A stretch of DNA of 64,000 nt from Antarcticimicrobium luteum (GTDB lineage: Bacteria; Pseudomonadota; Alphaproteobacteria; Rhodobacterales; Rhodobacteraceae): the NCBI RefSeq assembly GCF_004358185.1, contig NZ_SMUV01000068.1, positions 62,001-126,000 on the forward strand, read 5' to 3'. Below the pieces are notes generated by a model, which saw only the letters and a program-made list of their open reading frames with translations, did no database searches and was not told the DNA's origin. Position numbers and translations under genes: made by a program. Of this stretch, positions 53,455 to 61,439 are shown piece by piece (within the stretch, counting starts at the first letter, position 1; each line of letters opens with the position of its first letter).

Positions 53455-54204
53455 ATGGTGAACAGAACCGACCTCATAGGCTCTCTGGCCAAGGGGCTGA
53501 GCGTGCTCGAAGTGTTTGGCGGCGATACCCCGCGCCTGTCGATCGCAGAGGTGGCCGAGGCGACCGGGCTGGACCGGGCCACCGCGCGGCGGTGCCTGCT
53601 GACCCTGCGCGAGCTCGGCTATGCCGATTTCGACGGAAAATATTTCCAGCTCACCCCGCGGGTGCTGCGGCTGGGCACCGGAGCTTTCGCGGCGATGCCG
53701 TTGCCGCAGATCGTGCAGCCCTGGCTGGACCAGCTGTCCGAGCGGATCGGGCAATCCAGTTCGGTTTCGATCCTCGATGAGACGGAAATCGTCTATGTCG
53801 CCCGCGCGGCGCAGCGGCGGGTGATGTCCATCGGGCTGATGCCGGGATCGCGCCTGCCGGCGCATTGCGCCTCGATGGGGCGCGTGTTGCTCGCGGCGTT
53901 GCCGCCGCCGCAGGCACGCGCGTTGATCGACAGGTCGGACCTGACACCGCGCACGGTCAACAGCGTCACCGACCCCGACGAGATCATGGAACGAATCGCC
54001 CAGGTCCGGACCGACGGCTTTGCTGTCATCGAACAGGAGGTCGAGATCGGGCTGCGCTCGCTCGCGGTGCCGGTGCTGAACGCCCGCGGCCTCGTGGTCG
54101 CCGCGCTCAACACCGGCCTGGCCGCCTCCGATGCGGATCTCGTCCGCGACTACCTGCCCGAGCTGCTTCGGGTACAGGTCGGGTTGCGCAAGACCCTGAC
54201 CTGA
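53455..54204 (+). CDS. pcaR: IclR-family regulator, PcaR/PcaU/PobR type
   Basis: A 249-residue IclR protein. The DNA-binding domain covers about 5-70 (LSIAEVAEATGLDRATARRCLLTL) and the effector domain follows, with GSRLPAHCASMGRVLLA characteristic of the Pca/Pob subgroup. It is divergent from pcaIJF with a shared palindrome, so it most probably activates these genes with 3-oxoadipate as effector, as PcaR does in Pseudomonas. The ATG at 53455 is the best start; upstream alternatives would overlap the operator. Confidence 0.85.
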   Translation: MVNRTDLIGSLAKGLSVLEVFGGDTPRLSIAEVAEATGLDRATARRCLLTLRELGYADFDGKYFQLTPRVLRLGTGAFAAMPLPQIVQPWLDQLSERIGQSSSVSILDETEIVYVARAAQRRVMSIGLMPGSRLPAHCASMGRVLLAALPPPQARALIDRSDLTPRTVNSVTDPDEIMERIAQVRTDGFAVIEQEVEIGLRSLAVPVLNARGLVVAALNTGLAASDADLVRDYLPELLRVQVGLRKTLT

Positions 54205-54466
54205 CGCTCGACACGGTGTCCGGGCTGACATCGCGGATCGGCCTTGCCCGCCGTTGCGCGGCGAAAGACAGGGCTCCACCCGGTTCGTTCCGCAGTCATC
54301 CGCCAGTTTCGCCGCGCCGGGTCGGGCCCGGGTCGCCGCGCCATCCGGGTTGCCGCACCATGGCGCAGGAGACGGTCTGCCGACCTTGCGCACCGCGTCA
54401 GACGCACAAAAGGCGGTCGCCGGAAAGCGGCCTAAATCCGGGCGCCGCCGGTCTCACCTCTTTGCC
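54205..54466. other. Gap between convergent pcaR and SDR genes
   Basis: No gene, hairpin with T tract or mobile-element end was recognised in these 262 bp. Confidence 0.4.
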
Positions 54467-55210
54467 TCAGGCCGAAAGGTTCGCTCCGCCGTTCACAAAG
54501 ACCACCTGCCCGGTGATGAACTCTGCGGCGGGAGAAGCCAGGAACCGGATGATCTCGGTATAGTCCCTGGGTTCCACCGCGCGACCCGAGGGGTTGCTGT
54601 CGCGGGCGTGGTCCATCAGGCTTCTGGTTTCATCCTCGCCAAAGATGTGCCGGACGGCCTCGGTGCCGACAATGGAGGGCGCGATGGAGTTGATGCGAAT
54701 TCCGCGCGGCGCGAGTTCGGTCGCCATGTAACGGATCAGCGCCTCTGTCGCCGCCTTTCCGACACCGATGGCCGCGTAGTTCTTCACGACGATCCGGCCC
54801 CCCCGGCTGGTGAAAAAGAAAATCGTCGACCCGCGGTCCAATAGCTCGTCGAGAGTCTGAACAAGGTAAAGGATCGACAGACTGTTGGTCTCTACCGCCC
54901 GGGCCATCCTGGCCGGGTCGGATTGCAACACCGGGACGGCATAGGCGTCGACCGCGCAGTGAACGGCCATTTCGACCCGCGCGCCGTCATTGCGGACGGC
55001 GTCTGCGATCTTCTGGCATCCTTCGACCGTGCCCGCGTCGGCCTGCACGACGAGCGTTCTGGCCCCGCGGTCCCGCACCTCCCGCGCGGTCGCCTCTGCC
55101 GAAGCACCATCGGAATTGAAGTTGATGACGATGGTTTTTCCCGGTTCGGCAAAGGCGAGCGCGACGTCCCGGCCAATACCCTTTGAGCCGCCTGTAATGA
55201 CGATTGCCAT
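54467..55210 (-). CDS. Short-chain dehydrogenase/reductase, FabL-like
   Basis: A 247-residue SDR. The NAD(P) motif TGGSKGIG is at residues 6-13. The active site is Tyr-x6-Lys (NYAAIGVGKAA), the spacing of FabI/FabL enoyl-ACP reductases, not Tyr-x3-Lys as in classical SDRs. The C-terminal half (SNPSGRAVEPRDY and VFVNGGANLS) is close to Bacillus FabL. It could reduce an enoyl thioester. I chose the ATG at 55210. It is divergent from a DUF3237 gene and GntR regulator whose repeated motif lies between them. A catabolic oxidoreductase role is the alternative to fatty-acid synthesis. Confidence 0.8.
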   Translation of the reverse strand: MAIVITGGSKGIGRDVALAFAEPGKTIVINFNSDGASAEATAREVRDRGARTLVVQADAGTVEGCQKIADAVRNDGARVEMAVHCAVDAYAVPVLQSDPARMARAVETNSLSILYLVQTLDELLDRGSTIFFFTSRGGRIVVKNYAAIGVGKAATEALIRYMATELAPRGIRINSIAPSIVGTEAVRHIFGEDETRSLMDHARDSNPSGRAVEPRDYTEIIRFLASPAAEFITGQVVFVNGGANLSA

Positions 55211-55259
55211 GGTGTGAATACCCTCCAAAATCATCGTTCGATATAGCATAACGAAATCG

Positions 55260-55274
55260 TAGTGCAATATTGCC
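55260..55274 (+). promoter_or_regulatory. TAGTGCAATATTGCC box in the SDR/DUF3237 divergent promoter
   Basis: This sequence, which contains the 10-bp palindrome GCAATATTGC (55264-55273), recurs as TAGTACAATAATTGCC at 55804-55819 upstream of the GntR gene. Two copies at the two promoters of the cluster suggest a common operator. Confidence 0.45.
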
Positions 55275-55341
55275 CTATACATCGAGCCCCTTCGCAACCT
55301 AAACTTGGAAAAACCGAAGATGCCTGCCGGAGACGCGCGAA

Positions 55342-55806
55342 ATGACCGACTGGACGATACCCCGCACGACACCTCTGGCGGTGATGACGGCGGACCTCGG
55401 ACCGCCGCAATCTCATGGCGAGACACCCCGGGGCAATCGCAAGATCGTCCCGGTGACCGGGGGCACGGTGGAGGGGCGGATCAACGGACGGATTCTGCCG
55501 TTCGGAGGGGACTGGGCCCTGACCCGCACCGACGGGGTTCTGGAACTAGACGTGCGCCTGACGATCGAAACATCCGAAGGGGCGCTGATCCATGTCACCT
55601 ATGCCGGCATGCGGCACGGGTCGGCGGCAGACCTCGCGGCGCTGGCACGCGGGGACCATGTCCCGCCGGAGCGCTTGTATTTCCGCATCCTTCCAAGGTT
55701 CGAAACATCCGCGCCCGCTTGGCTCTGGCTGAACCGCATTCTCTGCGTCGGATATGGCGAACGGTTGAAAAGCGGACCGCGCTACCACTTGCACGAGATA
55801 TTGTAG
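55342..55806 (+). CDS. DUF3237 family protein
   Basis: A 154-residue protein of the DUF3237 family, a single antiparallel beta-barrel-like domain with no signal peptide or membrane segment. Family traits are the GGTVEGRINGRILPFGGDW block near residue 40 and the LNRILCVGYGERL stretch near the C-terminus. Members often occur in aromatic-degradation clusters, but biochemical role is unknown. Its stop codon lies inside the palindrome ATTGT-AGT-ACAAT upstream of the GntR gene, 72 bp away. Confidence 0.75.
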   Translation: MTDWTIPRTTPLAVMTADLGPPQSHGETPRGNRKIVPVTGGTVEGRINGRILPFGGDWALTRTDGVLELDVRLTIETSEGALIHVTYAGMRHGSAADLAALARGDHVPPERLYFRILPRFETSAPAWLWLNRILCVGYGERLKSGPRYHLHEIL

Positions 55807-55819
55807 TACAATAATTGCC
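55800..55819 (+). promoter_or_regulatory. ATTGT-AGT-ACAAT palindrome and second TAGTRCAATA box
   Basis: ATTGT and ACAAT are exact arms around AGT (55800-55812), the form of FadR-type GntR operators. The overlapping TAGTACAATAATTGCC (55804-55819) matches the box at 55260 except for one substitution and one inserted base. It lies 60 bp before the GntR start and may be the regulator's own operator. Confidence 0.5.
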
Positions 55820-55878
55820 AATACGGTGTGCCAACCGGTTTTCCAAAACCGCATTGGTCAAAGGCAGAGGACCGGAAC

Positions 55879-56598
55879 GTGAAGAAAAACGAAGCGCCTT
55901 CGGCTGACACGACGACAAAACGGGTTCTTCAGAGTTCCCCGGACATCGTGTTCAACGCAATCATCACTGGAATCCGAAGTGGATCTCTGGTCCCGGGGCA
56001 GCGATTGGTCGAGGCCGATCTGACAGAGAGCCTGGGCGTCAGCCGTGGCCCCGTGCGCGAGGCGCTGAAACGGCTGGCCGCGGAAGGGGTTGTCACGCTG
56101 AACGCCAACCGCGGGGCCTTTGTCCGCGCCCTCAACCGCAAGGATGCGGATGATTTGCTGCGGGTGCTGGAAGTGAACTGCGCGCTCGGCGCCCGGCTGG
56201 CCGCCCGCAAGATCGAAGAGGGCTATATGCGGGCGGAGTTCGAGGCCGCGGCCGAAGAGCTCCTGTCGCATGAGGCCAGGGGCGATTCCCACGATTTCAT
56301 CGAAGCGCGGCGCAAATTCTATGACGTGCTGTTCATGGTGACCGACAACATGGAGCTGCACAGGATCATTCCGCTGATGAACATCCATCTGCTGCGCCTG
56401 CAGTTCCAGACCCGGGTATCCGAAGCGGACCGCAAGAAACGGTTCGACGAATACCGGGCGGTGATCTCGGCGATCCTGACCGCGCAGCCCAAGCGGGCCG
56501 GGCGGCTGATGGCAATCCATATCCGTCGCACGCGCCTTTCGATCTCGCGCCTGACGGATGATGCCTTCCGCACCGGGCTGACCCGCGCCGACGGATAA
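55879..56598 (+). CDS. GntR-family transcriptional regulator (FadR subgroup)
   Basis: A 239-residue regulator with an N-terminal GntR winged helix (about 18-80, LTESLGVSRGPVREALKRLAAEGVV) and an all-helical FCD effector domain. The start is taken as GTG at 55879 behind GAGG; a start 17 codons upstream is possible. It converges with the ketone-carboxylase-type operon, ending 4 bp before its last gene, and probably regulates the SDR and DUF3237 genes and perhaps that operon. Confidence 0.88.
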   Translation: MKKNEAPSADTTTKRVLQSSPDIVFNAIITGIRSGSLVPGQRLVEADLTESLGVSRGPVREALKRLAAEGVVTLNANRGAFVRALNRKDADDLLRVLEVNCALGARLAARKIEEGYMRAEFEAAAEELLSHEARGDSHDFIEARRKFYDVLFMVTDNMELHRIIPLMNIHLLRLQFQTRVSEADRKKRFDEYRAVISAILTAQPKRAGRLMAIHIRRTRLSISRLTDDAFRTGLTRADG

Positions 56599-56602
56599 TG
56601 CG

Positions 56603-56905
56603 TCAGTCCGCGGACCACGTCCCCATCAGGATCACTGGTGTCACCCCGGTGAAATTCGCAATGTCCGCCTGGGTTTCCGCGCCATGTGCGGTCAGCGCGG
56701 CCTGAGCGGCCCCGGCGTCGTCAAACCGCAGCTCGGCCACCAGCTGGAATGGCGCCGACGGGTCGGCCTCGCTCGGGCACCAGTACCCCAGCTCCCGCAT
56801 CCCCATCGGATCCAACAGACGCCGCACCAGCGGCAGGTGGCTGGCGCGATAATAGTCCAGATCGACAGGACCACCGGCCGGATAAAGCACCGTAACGATG
56901 TACAT
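56603..56905 (-). CDS. EthD-family protein
   Basis: A 100-residue protein of the EthD ferredoxin-like dimeric alpha/beta-barrel family (YIVTVLYPAGG start, DYYRASHLPLVRRLL with the conserved His). Members are small proteins next to ring- or chain-degrading enzymes, some acting as cyclases or accessory factors. It is the last gene of the operon that runs leftward from beyond 64 kb, 9 bp after the thiolase. Its function here is unknown. Confidence 0.75.
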   Translation of the reverse strand: MYIVTVLYPAGGPVDLDYYRASHLPLVRRLLDPMGMRELGYWCPSEADPSAPFQLVAELRFDDAGAAQAALTAHGAETQADIANFTGVTPVILMGTWSAD

Positions 56906-56914
56906 CCCCGCCCC

Positions 56915-58075
56915 CTATAGCCGCTCGAACAGGGTGGCATTGGCCAATCCGCCGCTTTCGCACATGCTCTGAACCCCGTATTTTCCGCCGGTTTCATCCA
57001 GCGCGGCAAGCAGGTTGGCCGTCAGACGCAGGCCCGAGGCCCCGACAGGATGGCCAAGGGCAATCGCGCCGCCATATCGGTTCACGCGGTCGGGATCGGC
57101 TCCGATCTCCTGTTGCCAGGCCAGAACCACGCTGGCGAAGGCTTCGTTGATCTCAAAGGCGTCGATCCTGTCGGCGCTCAGGCCCGTGCGGGCCAGCAGT
57201 TTGCGGGTTGCGGGAATCGGCCCCGTCAGCATCATGACCGGGTCATCCCCGACCACCGCAAAGCCAGTGATTGCCGCCCGCGGGGAAAGGCCAAGTTTCG
57301 CCGCCGTCGCCTCCTCCATTATCAGCGCGCAGGCGGCCCCGTCGGTGACCTGGCTGGAGTTTCCGGCCGTCACCGACCAGTCGATCCGCGGGAAACGCCT
57401 GGCCATCTCTGGATCTTCAAACGCCGGGCGCAGGCTCGCCAGCTTCCCGAGGCTGGTGTCGGCGCGGATCCCTTCGTCCCGGTCCACGTTGCCGACCGGC
57501 ATGATATCCCGGGCAATCCTGTCGCGGGCGCCCTCCGCGCGATTGTGCGATCTGAGCGCGAAAGCGTCCATTTCACTCCGCCCGAGCTGCCATTCCGCGG
57601 CGATCAGTTCGGCAGAGATACCCTGGTGCACCATGCCGGCGGGATAGCGCGCGTGATACATCGGGCCCATGTTGTCCTTGCCCATGCGGTTGGATTTCGC
57701 CGACACCCGGCTCATCATCTCGACCCCGCCGGCAATGACGATGTCATATGCCCCGGCGATGACACCCTGCGCCGCAAAGTCCAGCGCCTGCTGGGCCGAG
57801 CCGCATTTGCGGTCGATGGTCAGGGCCGGCACGCTTTCCGGAAGGCCTGCGGCCAGAACCGCCTGCCGCCCGATATTCGCGGACTGCTCGCCGACCTGAA
57901 TGACGCAGCCGGTGATCACGTCCTCGATCAGGGCCGGGTCGATACCGCTGCGGGCCACCAGCGTCTGCAGCACCTGCGCATAAAGGTCCACCGGATGCAT
58001 ATGGCTGAGTGCGCCCCCCTCCCGGCCACGGCCGAAAGGGGTCCGCAGAATGTCGACGATCACCGCGCGGCGCAT
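56915..58075 (-). CDS. Thiolase (acetyl-CoA acyltransferase)
   Basis: A 386-residue thiolase. Cys91 in RKCGSAQQ, a His in GHPVGASG near 345 and Cys in CESGG near 376 form the active site. It starts 4 bp after the carboxyltransferase stop in the operon. The likely substrate is the beta-ketoacyl-CoA made by carboxylation of a methyl ketone and CoA ligation, for example an aroylacetyl-CoA giving aroyl-CoA and acetyl-CoA. It is only distantly similar to PcaF in this window. Acetoacetyl-CoA cleavage is the alternative if the ketone is acetone. Confidence 0.88.
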   Translation of the reverse strand: MRRAVIVDILRTPFGRGREGGALSHMHPVDLYAQVLQTLVARSGIDPALIEDVITGCVIQVGEQSANIGRQAVLAAGLPESVPALTIDRKCGSAQQALDFAAQGVIAGAYDIVIAGGVEMMSRVSAKSNRMGKDNMGPMYHARYPAGMVHQGISAELIAAEWQLGRSEMDAFALRSHNRAEGARDRIARDIMPVGNVDRDEGIRADTSLGKLASLRPAFEDPEMARRFPRIDWSVTAGNSSQVTDGAACALIMEEATAAKLGLSPRAAITGFAVVGDDPVMMLTGPIPATRKLLARTGLSADRIDAFEINEAFASVVLAWQQEIGADPDRVNRYGGAIALGHPVGASGLRLTANLLAALDETGGKYGVQSMCESGGLANATLFERL

Positions 58076-58079
58076 CGGA

Positions 58080-59540
58080 TCAGGCCTCGCGCCGCAGCGA
58101 CAGGTTCATCTGCGCCGACCTGATTTGAACCGCCGGGACGCTGGCAAGCTTCATCAGCTTGCGCACCTGATCCAGCTCCGGCGAGGACAGCAGCGGGAAA
58201 TCCTGCCGCACCGGGCCCGCCGCCCGCATCCTAGCCAGCGCGGGTTCGGGCACCAGCGCCCTGAGGATCAGCTCGTCCGGGTCGGTCGTACCATACTGCT
58301 TTTGCAGATCCTCGATGGAGGGCTGGGGCGGCGGGCTCGCCAGAACCTCCCTGGCCCGCGAGGAGGTCATGATCTGGTCCAGCACATTCCCTTCGATCGG
58401 CGCCACCGTTTCGCCGTAGTATCCGGCGGCATATTGAATGACCTCGTCGGGAATGACCGAATAGCGTTTGCCCGTGACCACGTTCAGCACGGCAAGGGTT
58501 CCGACCAGTTGCGAGAACGGTGTCGCCATTCCGGGATAGCCCAGCTCGCGCCGCACCCTGGCGGTTTCCTCAAGCACATCGTCCAGCCGGTCCATCATGT
58601 TATGCTGGGCCAGTTGCGCCTTGAGCGTCCCGGTCATGCCGCCCGGAATCTGGTGATGCACGGCCAGCACGTCGTATTCATTGTGCTGATCGACAAGGAA
58701 TCCGGCGGCGTGGCCGACGGCGCGGAAATGATCCTCGACCGGCTTGAACAGGCTTTTGTTCAGGCTGTGCGTATGGCCAAGCGTTTCGAGGTTCTTCACC
58801 ACGCTTTCGGTCGAGGGAACCGAGGGCCCATTCGCCATGGGGCGGGAGGCGGTATGCAGGATCGTCACCCCAAGCTCCACGGCGTCGAGATATGCCTTGC
58901 CCGACAGGCCAAGGATATTGTTGGCGTGAAACTCCATCGGTTTGCCCTTGATCGCCTTCTGGATCGCCGGGACGAGGGTTTTCAGACGCTCCTTCTCCAA
59001 TACGCCTGCGGTGTCATACAGCAGGATCGTATCGATATCCGGCGAGGCGGCCATCTGGCCCGCCTTTTCCGCAAAATACGCATCCGTGTGAACCGGAGAC
59101 TGCACGAACATGATCGAGCCGGCGACTTCGGATCCGTATTCCTTGGCGACCTTGGCCAGCCGGTGAATCTTGTCGATGTTGTACAGCACGTCATAGATCC
59201 AGAAAGACCGGATGCCATGTTCGTTGAGCTGCCGCATCCAGAGATCCATCAACGAATCCGGCGTCACCCCAAAGGTAACGGACGCATTGGAACGCATCCC
59301 CCCGCGCAGCCGTGTGCGCGGCATGGAATTGACCAGCAGGTCGAGCCCTTCCCAGGGGTTTTCCTGCGCGTGCTTGATCAACACCTCCATCAGCGACGAT
59401 CCGGCAAGGTCGATCACCCGGAACCCGGTGCGGTCAATCAGTGGTGAAACGGGCAGAGCCATGCCCGCCTGCATCCGCATGCCCCAGAGGCTCTGCTGGC
59501 CATCGCGCATGGTCTCGTCGAGAAATTCAACATGGGCCAT
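58080..59540 (-). CDS. Biotin-dependent carboxyltransferase (pyruvate carboxylase/oxaloacetate decarboxylase-like domain)
   Basis: A 486-residue carboxyltransferase subunit. The TIM-barrel signature DETMRDGQQSLW is at 8-19, metal-binding residues include the HANN motif near 229, and the C-terminal part resembles the pyruvate carboxylase carboxyltransferase tail. It would move CO2 from carboxybiotin to an enolisable acceptor. The acceptor is not a free CoA thioester as in acetyl-CoA carboxylase. In the Hpe-type pathway the equivalent subunit carboxylates a phosphorylated hydroxyacetophenone. It is followed by the thiolase and preceded (11 bp) by the biotin carboxylase. Confidence 0.8.
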   Translation of the reverse strand: MAHVEFLDETMRDGQQSLWGMRMQAGMALPVSPLIDRTGFRVIDLAGSSLMEVLIKHAQENPWEGLDLLVNSMPRTRLRGGMRSNASVTFGVTPDSLMDLWMRQLNEHGIRSFWIYDVLYNIDKIHRLAKVAKEYGSEVAGSIMFVQSPVHTDAYFAEKAGQMAASPDIDTILLYDTAGVLEKERLKTLVPAIQKAIKGKPMEFHANNILGLSGKAYLDAVELGVTILHTASRPMANGPSVPSTESVVKNLETLGHTHSLNKSLFKPVEDHFRAVGHAAGFLVDQHNEYDVLAVHHQIPGGMTGTLKAQLAQHNMMDRLDDVLEETARVRRELGYPGMATPFSQLVGTLAVLNVVTGKRYSVIPDEVIQYAAGYYGETVAPIEGNVLDQIMTSSRAREVLASPPPQPSIEDLQKQYGTTDPDELILRALVPEPALARMRAAGPVRQDFPLLSSPELDQVRKLMKLASVPAVQIRSAQMNLSLRREA

Positions 59541-59551
59541 CTGTCTCTCCT

Positions 59552-60913
59552 TCAGGCGGTTTCGAGCGCGGGGAGGACGCGGTCCTCCAGCCAGCGCGTG
59601 GTGATACGGTTGGACCGGAAATCCGGGTGGTCGATGATACGGGCGGCAAAGGGCAGCGTGGTCTTGATGCCCTCGATGCGGAAATCGTGGATCGCGCGCA
59701 GCATGGCCTCGATCGCGTCGTCGCGGGTCTTGCCCCGGGTGATGAGCTTGCCGACCATGCTGTCATAGAAGGGGGGAACCAGATCGCCGGGGCGGATATG
59801 GCTGTCCAGACGGATGCCCGGCGTGATCGGCGGTTCCCAGCCCGTGATCCTTCCGGGGGCGGGAGAGAACCCGTTTTCCGCATCCTCGGCATTGATCCGG
59901 GCCTCCAGCGCGTGGCCCTCTACCTTGATCTGGTCCTGCGTCAGTTGCAGGCCGGCCCCGCTCGCCGCGAGTATCTGGTGACGGATCAGGTCGACGCCGG
60001 TGATCTCCTCGGTGACGGGATGTTCGACCTGAATGCGCGAATTCACCTCGATGAAATAGAAATCCTCGCGCGCGATGTCATAGAGGAACTCGACCGTTCC
60101 GGCGCCGCGATATTTCGCGTGGGCACAGAGCCGGACCGCCGCGTCGTGCAACCGCTCCTGCAGCGCGGCCGGCATGGCGGTGACCGGGGCTTCTTCGATC
60201 AGTTTCTGGTAGCGGCGCTGAACCGAACAATCCCGGTCGCCGAAATGCAGCACGTTGCCCTCGCCGTCGCCGATGATCTGCACCTCGACATGCCGAGCCT
60301 GTTCGACGAACCGCTCCATGTAAAGCCGCCCATCGCCAAAGGCCGCTTCGGCCTCCCGGCTGGCTCGGGTAAAGGCGCTGGCCAGACCGTCGGCGGACCG
60401 GGCCAGGAACATCCCCTTGCCGCCCCCCCCGGCGCTGGCCTTCATCACCACGGGATAGCCCAACTCTTCGGCCGCGCCGGCCGCGTCGCCGGCAGTGTCG
60501 ATCATGTCGGTGCCGGGGACAGTCGCCACCTCGGCGGCCCTGGCCACGGCAATGGCCGACAGCTTGTCGCCCATTGCCTCGATGGTTTCGGGCCTGGGGC
60601 CGATGAAGGTGATCCCCTCCTCTGCGCATCGGCGGGCCAGATCGGGCTTTTCCGACAGAAAGCCATAACCGGGGTGCAGCGCGTCGCAACCCGTGGCCCG
60701 GGCCGCATGCAGAACCAGGTCCGCATTGAGATAGCTTTTGGTGGCCTGCGAGGGGCCCAGAACCACGGCGCGGTCGGCCATCTGCGCGGGCAGCCCGTCG
60801 CGGTCGGCCTCCGAAACGCCGAGGACGGTTTCCAGCCCCATCTCCTTGGCCGTGCGCAGCACCCGTAGGGCGATTTCACCCCGGTTGGCCACAAAAATGC
60901 GGGAAATGGACAT
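59552..60913 (-). CDS. Biotin carboxylase (AccC-like)
   Basis: A 453-residue ATP-grasp biotin carboxylase. The N-terminal RIFVANRGEIALRVLRT, the glycine-rich loop ASAGGGGKGM near 160 and the EVNSRIQVEHPVTE motif near 285 are present. It carboxylates the biotin of the adjacent carrier protein with bicarbonate and ATP. It is three bases downstream of the carrier gene. Being in a dedicated operon, not with accB/accD of fatty-acid synthesis, it belongs to the catabolic carboxylase. Confidence 0.92.
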   Translation of the reverse strand: MSISRIFVANRGEIALRVLRTAKEMGLETVLGVSEADRDGLPAQMADRAVVLGPSQATKSYLNADLVLHAARATGCDALHPGYGFLSEKPDLARRCAEEGITFIGPRPETIEAMGDKLSAIAVARAAEVATVPGTDMIDTAGDAAGAAEELGYPVVMKASAGGGGKGMFLARSADGLASAFTRASREAEAAFGDGRLYMERFVEQARHVEVQIIGDGEGNVLHFGDRDCSVQRRYQKLIEEAPVTAMPAALQERLHDAAVRLCAHAKYRGAGTVEFLYDIAREDFYFIEVNSRIQVEHPVTEEITGVDLIRHQILAASGAGLQLTQDQIKVEGHALEARINAEDAENGFSPAPGRITGWEPPITPGIRLDSHIRPGDLVPPFYDSMVGKLITRGKTRDDAIEAMLRAIHDFRIEGIKTTLPFAARIIDHPDFRSNRITTRWLEDRVLPALETA

Positions 60914-60916
60914 GGC

Positions 60917-61411
60917 TCAGACCTCGGGCTCGATCCACATCAGCGTGGCACCGAATTCGACCATTTCGCCGTCTTCGGCGACGATCTCGCGGACAATGCC
61001 CGTCATGCCGGCGCGGATCGTGGTGAACAGCTTCATCACCTCGACAAGACAGACCTCGGTCTCTTCGGTGACCTGGCCGCCGAGGGTCACATAGGGATCC
61101 GCCTCGGGGCTGGGGGCGCGGTAAAAGGTTCCAAGGTTGGGCGCCTTGATCGCCACCCAGCCGGTGCGGTCGGCGGCGGCGGCGGTCTCGACGCCACCCC
61201 CGGACGGCGGGGGAGGCGCCGCGCGATCCGGGGGTGATGCCGGCCCTGCGACCGGGGCGGGCGGGGCCGCAACGGCTGTCGCCGGGCCAGCCGCATTCGG
61301 ATCCTTGGAGAGGAACATCTCTTCATCGCCAAGGGTCAGATGCATCTCCTTCCAGTCGGACTCTCCGAAAAGCTGGACCAAGGCTTCGATGTCAGTTTGT
61401 TTCAGTGTCAT
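60917..61411 (-). CDS. Biotin carboxyl carrier protein
   Basis: A 164-residue carrier. The N-terminal domain is linked by a Pro/Ala-rich segment (about 38-75) to a lipoyl-like domain with Lys127 in EVMKLF as the biotinylation site. It mediates CO2 transfer between the biotin carboxylase and carboxyltransferase encoded next to it. The first 35 residues resemble AccB-type carriers. The gene lies 28 bp after the phosphotransferase stop. Confidence 0.92.
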   Translation of the reverse strand: MTLKQTDIEALVQLFGESDWKEMHLTLGDEEMFLSKDPNAAGPATAVAAPPAPVAGPASPPDRAAPPPPSGGGVETAAAADRTGWVAIKAPNLGTFYRAPSPEADPYVTLGGQVTEETEVCLVEVMKLFTTIRAGMTGIVREIVAEDGEMVEFGATLMWIEPEV

Positions 61412-61439
61412 GGCTTTTCGGTCTTCCCTGTTGGATGGG

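Noticed and set aside
51961-54393. 810-codon minus-strand frame spanning pcaJ, pcaI and the IclR gene
   Set aside because: Only the last 228 codons are a protein (pcaJ); the rest is out of frame with pcaI and antisense to pcaR.
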